Source: Pardosa pseudoannulata
Lineage: Eukaryota; Arthropoda; Arachnida; Araneae; Lycosidae
Direction of reading: 5' to 3'
Assembly (NCBI GenBank): GCA_032207245.1
Contig: CM063505.1
Span: forward strand, 170,584,260-170,648,259
DNA length: 64,000 nucleotides
This document shows, in pieces, positions 32,601 to 41,969 of this stretch. The notes beneath the pieces are model-generated. The model saw only the letters and a list, made by a program, of their open reading frames with translations, did no database searches and had not been told where the DNA came from. The translations under genes and the position numbers were made by a program. Position 1 is the stretch's first letter, and every line of letters starts with the position of its first letter.

Positions 32601-34441
32601 GATGAAGGTAATATTACTGGAATACCTGGTGGAACCGTACTATTATTTTCTCGCTGTTCAATATGATCTGCCAAACCTTGGTAATATTCACTACGCAACT
32701 TGTTCTGACGAGTTCGGATGAAATTTAAATTGTTTGCTTCCACTTGTAAATAAGAATCTACAATATACTGTTGTGTCAGCTTGCCACCATTTAATACTGG
32801 ATTGAAGTCGCCTCTAATTGCCAGTAATGCAGCTTTATATTGCAGCATAGTTACATTTATTCGAATCTTATTTTTTTGGACCCCTTCATAAGCATCACAA
32901 GTCCAATTAGGCTGCCACCCTGGTTCCCCAAAGGGAAAAAATAAAGGGTAACACATAGGATCTAAATTAGGACTCAATATGTTGATATTCACAAACTGTT
33001 GTTTAGGGTTTTTGGGATTATTTGGATAAATTCGTAAATCCCGTTCAAAATGAGGTTCGCCATCATCGTTTACAAAAACCATTGCGATTTCATTATGCGT
33101 TGGTTCATTATAACGTCGTCTGTACGATTGCCTATCTCGCCTGAACACCAAATTCACTACTGGAACATTTTCAGCTGCTTGTCGTGCTTCTTCAAGTGCT
33201 TGAGCTTCAATTTCTCGTAACATGTGGTAGGTATGGCACAGTCTGTTGTTCTGTCTAAAGAATCGATCAATATTATCAAGAATACATGTCAAACATTGCT
33301 CATTAGCTGGATGCGATACTCTAAAATTGGTAGCTTGGGTACTGTCGAGCACATAAAGTTGAGCAAACTTGGGTGTCTCTCCATCTATAGGTTGAAGGTG
33401 ACTTGTATGGTGATATATCTGTCCATGAACTTTGAAGACATATGGTCCCCGACCACTAAAATTTATCACTTTGGCGCCCATGGAGGCAAAAGATACAGCA
33501 CTGTTGTAGGAGCGAATATTTTGTTTGAAGTTTTTGTGATGTAAATTTGCAGGGTTTGACATAAGATCTTGTAAAAAAGTTGGATAACTTAACTCCTTTC
33601 CTTGAACATCCAAGGGTTTGCTGAGTGCAACTTTGCCTTTTCGGCAACAACTTGTAAATTTCCCATCTTGTGGTTTTTTACCAACAAAATGTTTAGCTCC
33701 ACAAAACTCACAAATAACATTAAGGGGTCCACAGTTATGTATATTAATATTTTGTGGTTCAAAAGTGTCAATCTGTTGTTCAATTATTTCAAGTTGACGA
33801 ATCTTTAGTCTTCGTTTCGACATACGTTGCTCACTTGCCTCAATTTTATCTTCTTGAATCTTCAATCTTTTTTCACGTTTACGTTCAGCATCTTTTTGTT
33901 GGCGAGCCTTTTTTACAAACGCATTTTCTTGAGCCCTTTTTCTTCGTTTATGTGTTGCATCTTTCTCTTTACGGATTATTTGGCGATTATACTTTATTGA
34001 ATTTGACACAGAATTAACGTAAACGTCAAAATGGCCACTTGATAATTCATTGGAAAAGCGTAGCCGCTTAGTGGGGTTTCCCTCACTTCCAAAACTGTAA
34101 TAAAGGTTACAATCACGGTAAACCTCAAACACATACTCAAAAATTTCACCTGCTGCATACAACTCGCAAAATCCTCCAAAAGTTGAACATCGTGACATTT
34201 CGGAAAAATAAACTGCAGCCGAACTATAATTATGGCCATATTCATTATGTGACATAATACTAAAATGATCCCAATTTTGTACTACATGAGTAACAATTTG
34301 TTTTCGAATGTCACTGCTAAAAGACTGTGTTTCAAACATAACATAAGAAAGCGATCGAAATAAACATGACCCATCCCCAACTATTGGAAAGACAGTATGG
34401 GGAACCATTTTACCATTTATATTTAATAAATGTTGTTCCAT
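29606..34441 (-). CDS. Helitron OTU-Rep-helicase protein (1611 aa)
   Basis: Single unbroken frame of 1611 codons. Residues 15-145 form an OTU-type cysteine protease fold: DGSC (Cys26), GGFCELYAAGEIF, and GHFDVYV (His137). Residues 155-220 are highly basic and probably coiled. A zinc-binding patch follows (CEFC 244-247, CC 265-266). The Helitron-like N-terminal region (440-540) leads to the Rep endonuclease: FGSPDVFLTFTANPKWPEI, the metal-binding HAH (711-713) and two tyrosines in KYIYKYIYKG (Tyr844, Tyr848). The C-terminal third is a PIF1-type SF1B helicase: Walker A GPGGSGKT (1174-1181), IIIDEITML, GGDFRQTLP, INKAQGQTF, VALSR (about 1565). Known role: nicks, unwinds and rejoins DNA in rolling-circle transposition. 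No AP-type endonuclease domain is present. The start ATG has context AAAATGG. Confidence 0.97.
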   Translation of the reverse strand: MEQHLLNINGKMVPHTVFPIVGDGSCLFRSLSYVMFETQSFSSDIRKQIVTHVVQNWDHFSIMSHNEYGHNYSSAAVYFSEMSRCSTFGGFCELYAAGEIFEYVFEVYRDCNLYYSFGSEGNPTKRLRFSNELSSGHFDVYVNSVSNSIKYNRQIIRKEKDATHKRRKRAQENAFVKKARQQKDAERKREKRLKIQEDKIEASEQRMSKRRLKIRQLEIIEQQIDTFEPQNINIHNCGPLNVICEFCGAKHFVGKKPQDGKFTSCCRKGKVALSKPLDVQGKELSYPTFLQDLMSNPANLHHKNFKQNIRSYNSAVSFASMGAKVINFSGRGPYVFKVHGQIYHHTSHLQPIDGETPKFAQLYVLDSTQATNFRVSHPANEQCLTCILDNIDRFFRQNNRLCHTYHMLREIEAQALEEARQAAENVPVVNLVFRRDRQSYRRRYNEPTHNEIAMVFVNDDGEPHFERDLRIYPNNPKNPKQQFVNINILSPNLDPMCYPLFFPFGEPGWQPNWTCDAYEGVQKNKIRINVTMLQYKAALLAIRGDFNPVLNGGKLTQQYIVDSYLQVEANNLNFIRTRQNKLRSEYYQGLADHIEQRENNSTVPPGIPVILPSSFEGSPRNMRERCVDAMSIFGKFGSPDVFLTFTANPKWPEITENLLICEEAHDRPDLIARVYNLKLKALLEDVTTNGVLGISVAHVYTIEFQKRGLPHAHLLLVLRSEDKLSTPEMIDRIVCAEIPDQKENPLLYDIVTRCMMHGPCVNRVGAPCMEQGKCNKNFPKDYQSKTVIHDEGYALYRRRVGASSLVRGVQMDNRFVVPYNPYLLMKYDAHINVEVCTSVRAVKYIYKYIYKGYDCANLVVSAGEVQQNEIANYISARYVSAPEAMWRLLEFRMHDRSHAVIRLPVHLPEKQRIMFTEGHEEEALQSARSRRTKLEAWFDLNKTDIDAKDLLYTDVPYNYVYVGNNWLKRKKGGSKIVSRMHIVSVKDEERFYLRMLLLHVPAATSFQFLRTVHNIVYDSFKEAAFHLHLLDSDEEWYNCLQDASVLQMPKQLRQTFSFILIFCNPTNALNLWNKYSREMCIDFFRNSNENEALNFALHDINTILKQHGMSCASFGLPVPNGTGFEYKMYDELKEEQEANERIASLNYDQLQAFNTILQAIKNECEKNRYFYLDGPGGSGKTFLYCTLLSFIRGKGKVALPFATTGIAATLLRGGRTVHSGFKLPVPLLDSSVSRMTADTSDAKLLKKAVLIIIDEITMLTKEGIRCIDLLLKEIMNNDRPFGGKVMVIGGDFRQTLPVVSKGNRTEVIESCIKSSPLWSVFTQLTLRINMRSAGEDSHNKWLLNIGSGTLSQIEGLPYDSVKIPSHMVEKNIINAIYTENFRNMDIEDMAKRIILSPTNKKTLEINQKIILGLEGNAHTYNSVDTIVSEDDNDIHNYPPEFLHGQTPSGMPPHQLVLKKGVIVMLLRNLNAKQGLCNGSRLCVMELHENFIIAKILSECNKGDIVFINRFDLRPSDINLPFILKRRQLPIIPAYAMTINKAQGQTFDHVGIYLPQPVFSHGQLYVALSRCRNPNNLKLCIEETDNQGKIKKQSSSFTANVVYREVFSHKFI

Positions 34442-34876
34442 TTTACAATCAGGCTGACTAAAAATTATTCGTATAAAACTTTACTCACTTTGAATTTTCC
34501 TAACCCTGATTGATCAAGAGTTCAAAATGGATGTCTCTTTACATTCAAATTTCTGCGGTACAGTATAAAAAAAAAATTACTTGGTTCGTTGGCGCCATCT
34601 ATTGACTAATATATTAAATAAAAGGCGATAAATTCAGCGATAAAACGTATGAAAATAATGCACGCGATATTTAAATAATTTAAAACAAGAAATGATTATA
34701 TGAGATGGTTAAAGGAACGACGTCATAATGCTAGAAAAAAAATGTTATTTTTACCTATTTATTACGTGAATAAATTGATAAATTTAATCGCCTGCCCTTA
34801 GCCGAGGAATCCATTCCAGGTACAACCGCTTCAAAAATTTGCCGACAGACACCTTAGGCTATTATTATATAGGGGA

Positions 34877-35347
34877 TGTGATAATCTCAAACGGATTGAC
34901 TGGCCAATGGGAAGAGTAGTCGAGATTGTACCTGGAAAGGATAAAGAGGTTCGTTTGGTGAAAGTAAATACTCCAGACTCTACTTTACTAGTCTTATTCA
35001 GAGGATTTATCCGTTAGACGTCGATTCGAACGAAGATATAGCCAATCTTTTATCTGACAAAGTAGTTTTTCCAGGTACAAGTGACTTCAGTAGTGCTTCA
35101 AATAAAGTTTTAGTGACGGACCAGGAAAAGGTTACGAGTGAGCCAAAAACGACTCAATCTGGTCTACAAGTGAAGGTGCTTGAAAGACTGACCTTATAAA
35201 CTTTCACTTATTACAAAACATTTGTATATATTTGAAAACGTAAACATTTACGAGGTTCTGGTTGTTTGTCATTTAAATGTGTTTTCACCTGATTTTATGT
35301 TCATTTTGTTACTATTGCTGAATTGTGCTCAATTCAGGGTGGGAGAA
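34877..35347 (+). pseudogene. Pao integrase tail and 3' untranslated part
   Basis: It continues the integrase C-terminus in the frame left at 28762. It reads DNLKRIDWPMGRVVEIVPG, then EVRLVKVNTPDSTLL, the small barrel domain that ends Pao integrases. After a frame break come IQRIYPLDVDSNED and a low-complexity tail. A polypurine tract, 'agggtgggagaa' (35336-35347), directly precedes the LTR. Confidence 0.85.
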
Positions 35348-35520
35348 TGTAACCTCCATGGTTTTAGATATTTTTTCTTTTCCAAAAAGGATAGGAGTAG
35401 TGGCAACAGTGTAAAATTGCTAGAAAAGCACAGAATAAAAAATTAAAATGAAATACGCAATGACCAAACATGTGTTTTTATTTTGGCGTAATTATTTATT
35501 AAAGTTATTTGTATCAGAAT
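35348..35520 (+). mobile_element. Start of the Pao 3' LTR
   Basis: It begins TGTAACCTCCATGG straight after the polypurine tract and shares its first 70 or so bases with the fragment at 28266. The right end of the LTR cannot be fixed, since by 35640 the sequence belongs to another repeat. The end given is a minimum. Confidence 0.6.
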
Positions 35521-35639
35521 TCCTTTAAGTGATCGGTTTTAATACGGAATCTTTCCCGTATGTATTGATGTTATTTTGTTTACGAATAAGAATTCCGTTG
35601 ATAGACGAAACCGCAAGTACGGGACATTTCCCAACAGCT

Positions 35640-35900
35640 TGAAATATTGTATGAATGAAGTCAAAATTTTTATTTGTACTTTGAATTTTGATAAAAAAGT
35701 TACGAATTTCTAAATTTAAATCAAGCTTTAATAACTGCAATAAATACAAATTTAAAACGGATACCCAGATTTATATTATGGCATATTAGGAGTGTTTCTT
35801 AAACACTTAATAAGAAAAATACTTTAAATCGCTAGCAGCGCATTAGAAAACAAGAAAGATTCACAGAAAAATAATTTTTAAACACATCTGATTTTAAATT
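35640..35900 (+). repeat. Diverged copy of the repeat found at 51740-51892 and 58308-58380
   Basis: Blocks in common, in order: 'aatttctaaatttaaat', 'ctttaataa', 'ttatggcatatta', 'gtgttt.ttaaaca', 'ctagcagc', 'taatttttaaacacat.tgattttaaa'. In the later copy the intact hAT has been inserted at the 'ctagca' position, so this copy shows the empty site. Confidence 0.7.
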
Positions 35901-36721
35901 TAAAAAAATGTAAAGGGATAAATTAACGTACTTCATTTGACAAGTAGGTGAAGTATCAAAACTGAGTTAATATTTTAAGAAAAAGCCTTGTAACGTTCGT
36001 CACACCCTTAATTTTAAAATATGGAATAATTTTAATAGTATCAGTTTAGTATAAATATAAAAAATATATGTGTAAAATTTTATTGATAAAATTTAATTTA
36101 TTAATAGGAAATATAAGGTATACAAAATTGTTATATATAATAAATTCTTTTAATCAAGTAATATTATAATGCTAAAAATATAAAGGAGTTAATAAAATAT
36201 AATAGACAAGTTAAAAGATTATCGGAGAACATAAAATTCTTATAAAGAAAGAATTATTTTAAAAGTTTGTTCTTTCTCTTTGGAAAATCACATTTTATAC
36301 TACTTTGAAATCATCAAATTCTCATAAGAAAATTATGTAAACGAAAAAAGTCTTATAAAAACCATGTCTTTATTTATACGACCGTGAAACAGTGGCATAG
36401 CGTATACTTCTGCTTCTCAGGAGAGAAGCCAAATTTGCTGCCCTGGACAATTGTCAAATTTGCCACCCCTTACGTCTATTAAATACATAATATTATCACA
36501 TGGGTAAAATTTTCTGAGAGCGGTGGTAAGATTAAACTACAAAGAGATTTTTTACTCCAAAATTAAAATTTTCTTATAAACTAGGAAACAAAATTCAATC
36601 TCGAATACATATTTTGAAAATTATTAGTTAATCGGAAATTATAATAATTATTATTCAGAAATTACTATTTCAATATAACCAACATTTCTTCATTAAAGAA
36701 AATAATTTGTATCATCAACTT

Positions 36722-36727
36722 TATATA

Positions 36728-36824
<97 letters not shown>

Positions 36825-36826
36825 GT
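36722..36826. repeat. (TA)n-(TG)n microsatellite
   Basis: Nearly pure TA run of about 90 bases closing with TG repeats. Confidence 0.97.
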
Positions 36827-37929
36827 TAATATCAATTCAACGATAAGAATTTTACTAATCGAAAATTGTAATAAATATTATTAAAAAACCACTGTCTATT
36901 TCATCATATAAACATTTTTCTTTCATCCAAAAAAAAAAAAAATCATTTTTAGCATCAGCTTCAATGTATATGTAATATATCAAAAATTATTGTCCCTAAA
37001 GTTCAAAATTCTCCCTATAAACGTTCTACTGTTCTTAATCTTAATGTTCTCAGCCACCCAAAATAAGTCAAGGATATGTATCATAGATATTGTCATTCCC
37101 TCCATACTTTCCAAAACTATAGATTGAATTAAAATTTCCTACGTCAGGTCTTTTCTTCTCCTTTTTAACCCAGTTGTCCATTATCTCAGGAAGAACACAA
37201 TTTTAATGTCATTGTTTGCAATCTCACTAATAATGTTTTAACATGTTTTACAATAAATTAACAGCAATAACTTTCCTCGTCTTTTATCCTTTAGTTGTTT
37301 TTTTCAACTCCTCTTCTTAGCCCACTCTCCTGTTTCTAATCATGGATCTTGTTGGTGCTTCAACCACATTTGGCGAAATTGGCGTGCTTGCAGCTTGCAT
37401 GCGTGGCGTGCTTGCAGCTTGGCGTTTGAAATCTGGCGAGGGGATCGTAACTCAACAAATTGATACATAAACAAAAACAACATTTTGAGGAAAAATTTTA
37501 CAAAAATTGAATATTTAAAATCTAATTGAATTAACAAAGAAAACACAAAGGAAACACATAACATTCATACTAAATAGACTGAAACATTCACTTAATCACA
37601 AATTAAATAAACTGAGTGTGATTTTCATCACAAATTTGTGATTTAGTGTAAATTGTAAAATTAATTTATGTATTTTGAGTGGAGGTTGAAGAGGAGTTGT
37701 AAAATTGAAAATTTTTTTTCAAATCTCTTATATGCTCTGCTCGTTGTCAATTTCTCTGCTTACTGTAGGAAATCTCTGAAGTAGAGGGTTAGGCCCAGGC
37801 AATCCAGTTGCCCTATTTTCTTGAAGGTTCTGAAGCTTTCCCTTGAGAAATCAACGACATTATTTTCCCCTTCTCGGGACAAACTAATCACAGATCAAAC
37901 ACATACACGTCTGTCTCTTGATTGTATAG

Positions 37930-38107
37930 CCGACCGCTGGCCGATTGGTTAGGGCGCTGATCGTCGGAACCGGAGTTCGTGGGTTCGAATCCCACTATGG
38001 CATGGATGTTCGTAGCCTTTCGGAATCGGCTTTAAGCAGTAGGTCCCGGTCTCATTAGCCCTTGTGTGCAAAACAGTAGACCGTAGCTCTCCAAACCAAG
38101 CCAAACC
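37930..38107 (+). mobile_element. tRNA-derived SINE (family 1), best-preserved head
   Basis: A-box 'tggccgattggttagggcg' and B-box 'gggttcgaatccc' are both near consensus. The body runs 'catggatgttcgtagcctttcggaatcggctttaagcagtaggtcccggtctcattagccc' in order, and the tail is built of CCAAA units. The copy looks young; a clean target duplication was not found. The head is not a functional tRNA gene because no acceptor stem pairs. Confidence 0.9.
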
Positions 38108-38295
38108 AATCTTGTCTGTCTAAGACTTATACATCAGTTTCCCATTATTAATATGGAGATAAAGGCACTGAGTATTTTGCTTGATCACGAGTTCGGAGTG
38201 AAGGCGTTTTTTCATCAAAATGACTGCATCTGAGTTCATTGTTGAGTAAGCCTTGGCGATAAAAAATATGGTGTTTGAAGTTTTTCAAGGGTTGT

Positions 38296-38308
38296 ATACA
38301 TATGTATA

Positions 38309-38354
<46 letters not shown>
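38296..38354. repeat. (TA)n-(CA)n microsatellite
   Basis: TA-rich run turning into CACACA, within the 36391-38461 block. Confidence 0.95.
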
Positions 38355-38461
38355 TATATATTAATATACCTATCAATTAATTTAATTATATGAATTTTAC
38401 TGTCCTACCAAAGTGCCGCCCAGTTGAGTGCCCCTTTTGCTCTCCTGCGCTACGTTACTGA

Positions 38462-39239
38462 ATACGTTCGATGGTTATGTCGTCCTCGTTACACTAGCTG
38501 TTTGCTTGTAAGCTAAGAGTACAGGGATAAAAAACTATACAAATTGGTGGTTAGTTATGGAATCAATTGATAGGAATACCAAGAATTGAAATCTTACATT
38601 AAACAAAATTCGTCTCATTTAGCGAGATATTTTTTTAAGAAACTCACAAATTTTTAAAAAGTTTTTTTCAGGGGCATACTTTAAAATTAAGGACTTCAAG
38701 GGCTCTCTTTTTAATAATTTCCTTAATTCAAGAAATTTTTAATGAAAATTAAAAAATAAAATAAAACTAAATGCTTTAAAACTAAAGAAAGAATATAAAA
38801 ACTACTTACTAATTCGTATGATGTTTACTAATTCAGTCAAACTCTATGTGCTTCAATCTAACAATTTTAAATGCATATCTAATTTGGAAATTTGAAAGAG
38901 TTGAGGGCTGCAATTACCATTTTAATGTGCATCTTCTCTGTTACTTACACGAGTGGTAGGTTAGCTGGACTCCCAGGGAATTTCCATCTAGTTAAATCTG
39001 TCACTTAAAATATTATTATATAAATCGTTCGTTAGGCCAATAATGAACAACAGCTTCAAGGGATGGTGAGAAATTTGTATAAATTCTCCATGATTAAGAC
39101 TTTTGCTTTACGCCTTTTCTGTTTATGATTCCACGACACTTATTTAATGGCTTAGTTAAAATACCTAGCCCAATTTTTCAAATGATTTCAGGTATAGTAG
39201 AGCTTTAGGTTACGATACTTATGGCGACCAGATGTGCAT
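38462..39239. other. AT-rich spacer
   Basis: No coding frame, repeat or structured element recognised. Confidence 0.6.
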
Positions 39240-40680
39240 TTCCCTTTTCAAAATAAAAAAGGTTTTAAGACTAGATTAGTTATTCTTGGTAAATGGCTCT
39301 TTAATCAGTTTTAAAACAGAAAAAACAGTAACTCAAAAGCAGCCGACAGATGGCGCTGGTACTAGCGACTTCGGTGGAAATATGCATATGAGACTGTTAT
39401 AAGAATTTGCGCTGCTATAAATACACAACCAGCTTTGTTGCTGAAGTTGTTTTACGTCAACCAGAAATCAGCGACCGCTTCCTTGGGTAAGTTCCGAATT
39501 CAGAAGTATGTCAGGAGTGGAAAAGGGCCTTTAACAGTGACAGGCCTCATAAAGCTTGTTCAGAGGTTTGAGGAAACTGGAACGTTGGAGGATCGTGTAA
39601 GAACCGGACGACCATGTTTAAATGAGGCACGTTCACCGCGTGTTGCAGCCGAAATTGAAGCATTAGAGTCCGAATCAACTGCAGGAACGAGCAGTGCTCT
39701 TGACTCTACTAGACGGTTGGGCTTACCACCATCCTCGGTACTCAATATTCTTCATGAATCCTTGATCTGTATTCATACAGACTTCAGTCGTGCCTTCAAC
39801 TTTTACCAGCGGATACCGTACATAGGGAAGCATTTGCGAGGTTGGCTTTCTCCAAAATCGAACAGAATGCCACCTGGGTCTTTAACATCTTGTCGCCATG
39901 AAGTAAAAAATGAGCTTCATGGCGACACTAATACCCATAACTGTCTCATCTGGGCAACGTCTAATCCACGTGAATACACGCAGAAACCATTGCATTTCCC
40001 AAAAGTGACAGTGTGGTGTGGATTCACAGGTTCGTTCATCATAGGACTCTTCTTCTTTGAAACGGAGTGCAGAGTAAATGGGTGGAAAACAGATATGGTG
40101 AATGCGCAGCGTTATTTAATACTTTTGGGCGATAATGTCATGCCAGCTTTGAGTGAAAGAGATGCGCTATCTACCGTCACGTTTATGCAAGATGGAGCAA
40201 CTAGTCACACTGCTAATTTGGTCAAGGATTTCCTGATCCAGACATTCAGGGAAGACAAAATCATTAGCAGGCGTTTCAGGTTCTCATGGCCTCCAGATTT
40301 GACCCCGGCATATTTTTAGATGTGGGGATATTTGAAATCTCAGGTGTATCGATCCAATCCATCCAATCTCTCTGAACTGAAAGATGTGATCCACAGAGAG
40401 TTGTCTTGCATACAATCGGACCTGCTGCACTTGCCGTTGCTGAATTTGTGACTCGCCTGCAGTGTGTTATCCCCTGTGGTGGTGGTCATGCAGAACACAT
40501 ACTGTTGTAATAAACGATTTAGAGGCTTTCTGTTTGTTATTTGAGTTTCTTTTTCTTTGACTTGTGTACATCAGCGCTCTCTATCGACTCTTTTTGAGTT
40601 TTTTTTTCTGTTTAAAAAAATCCCATGCTCTAGCGATAGTAACCCTGAAAACCGTTTTTTTATTTTGGTTATTTTTCCGG
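39240..40680 (+). mobile_element. Tc1/mariner-like element, dead
   Basis: The outer regions are imperfect long inverted repeats. Left 'caaaataaaaaaggtttt', 'aaaacagaaaaa', 'aactcaaaagcagccgacagatggcgctgg' pair with right-hand reverse complements 'caaaataaaaaaacggtttt', 'aaacagaaaaa', 'aactcaaaaagagtcgatagagagcgctga'. They enclose a broken transposase. The exact tips and the TA duplication are not clear. Confidence 0.7.
39435..40510 (+). pseudogene. Tc1/mariner-like transposase, broken
   Basis: The first 294 codons hold the HTH region (KGPLTVTGLIKLVQRFEETG, RRLGLPPSSVLNILH) and the catalytic core (FPKVTVWCGFTGSFIIG; FMQDGATSHTA with the second Asp). The first catalytic Asp region is scrambled by a micro-inversion at 39894-39924. 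The third is lost because the expected P-D/C-D-F reads PAYF followed by a stop (40317-40319). Coding continues past the stop as MWGYLKSQVYRSNPSNLSEL. After a further frame change it ends FVTRLQCVIPCGGGHAEH and a stop at 40508-40510. Family length is about 350 residues. Confidence 0.88.
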
Positions 40681-41344
40681 TTATTATAAATTTTTATACA
40701 GACTTTTTGATCACCCGATGTTCATTCTTGAGTTCCGTATTTAACTGGTCCCTAGATGGCGCTTTATGCTATGTTTGTATTTTCAAATTCTGAGATGGTT
40801 GTAAGTGGGTGCTGATGGAATAAATTCTGTGCTGTTATGGAAATCTTTAATGTCATTTTTTCATCGGATTTTACTTCTTTTAATCCAAAATTTTAGTGCA
40901 AAATTCATCTTGATGGTTACTTTAAACCAGGACAAAACGGTAAATAGTTATTTTTTATTTTATTTCCCATGGTTTATCTATACTTGCGTTTTCGGTTGTA
41001 ATGTAACCAGTACTTGCTAGCTTAGTTTGGTTTTTAAAACTAAGATAATCTTATACACCCGGTATTAAATAATTTAAAAATAAACTTGCTTGATCAACTT
41101 TAATGTTCATCCTTCTCCCTAAAACTTACGAGAAATACAATATTAAAACAGAATAAAACTGTAAAAGTTAGTAAATATCCCTCTCGTATAACAACAGATA
41201 ATTTAACTAGTGTTTTTATGACTGTGGAAAGGGATTGGTTAATAGACTTGGGTTCAGGGAAAATCGGGGACAGTGATTAGCGATGGAATCGTTTGAATGT
41301 TTCCGAATATTGCAAATTTGTAGGCATTAAGTCAAAATACCGAA
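40681..41344. other. AT-rich spacer
   Basis: The short open frames here show no domain. A 'ctagatggcgc' motif at about 40752 resembles the mariner ends nearby. Nothing else recognised. Confidence 0.5.
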
Positions 41345-41800
41345 GGAAATATTTCCAAGGCTGTCAAGGCTTCTTGACCCTAGAGTAACCAAAATCATGT
41401 GATCTTTTCGCCACAGCTGATGGAACACTAGGGAAAGAGGATTCATATCTTTTCTTCCCATCCCATTTACCATAATTGGTTGATTTTCCTTTCGTACTTG
41501 CTTTTTGGAGAAACGTATTGTTTTTTACTCTTTGAAGTTTGTTTTCCTTAAGTCAATACTGGAGTATGTACATTTGAGAACAATTCTTTGTTTAGTTTAC
41601 CGTTAACAGATGCTCCAAATAAAATTTCTGAACTTAAGTAGTTTAGAGAGTATAGTAGTACGTTTTTATACCGCCAGGTACTTCATAAAGCACTTTAAGC
41701 TGACTTTGAATTCATATCACATTCGTTTTGGAGAAAAAGTGTCTTTCATGAAAGTCTCCTGAAAGTAGGGAATTAACATTTGTATTACACTTGAGATAAA
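41345..41800 (+). repeat. Dispersed repeat X, copy B
   Basis: Diverged homologue of 25376-25860 in the same orientation; see that entry for shared blocks. Confidence 0.7.
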
Positions 41801-41969
41801 TAAGGAAAACAACTTCTACCAGGTCTTATCTATTCATTCGGGAATAAAACAAGTTACCGAGGACAATAATATCTTACATTGAGAGAACATCCCCAGAACC
41901 TGCTGAACTAGGGTCTGCTCTGTATCGTTCACATAGATTTAGCTACGCTGAAAGATTAATACTATAGAT

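Larger units (their letters stand above)
28763..34876 (-). mobile_element. Complete autonomous Helitron (6114 bp)
   Basis: On the minus strand it starts TCCCCTATATAATAATAG (34876 downward) and ends GCTATATGCTAG (CTRR rule; last base 28763). The end is preceded 9 bases earlier by the perfect palindrome CCGTCATATGACGG (28775-28788). The flanking bases on the minus strand are A before and T after, the classical Helitron A/T target with no duplication. It carries one intact gene (29606-34441). The 435 bp before the gene and the 843 bp after it have no other coding. All parts known to be needed for rolling-circle transposition are present. Confidence 0.96.
36391..38461 (+). mobile_element. Possible old DNA transposon with CAGTGGCATAGCG ends
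   Basis: The left end CAGTGGCATAGCG and the reverse complement of the right end, CAGTAACGTAGCG, are similar over 13 bases. Both are followed by GC-richer sub-terminal DNA, while the interior is AT-rich. No 8-bp duplication survives. Later insertions include microsatellites and the SINE at 37930. Confidence 0.4.

Noticed and set aside
30344..34245. Many plus- and minus-strand frames of 60-110 codons
   Set aside because: All lie inside the 1611-codon Helitron gene in other frames; none has its own motif.
37930..38010. tRNA gene
   Set aside because: A- and B-boxes are good, but there is no pairing acceptor stem and the sequence continues into a SINE body.
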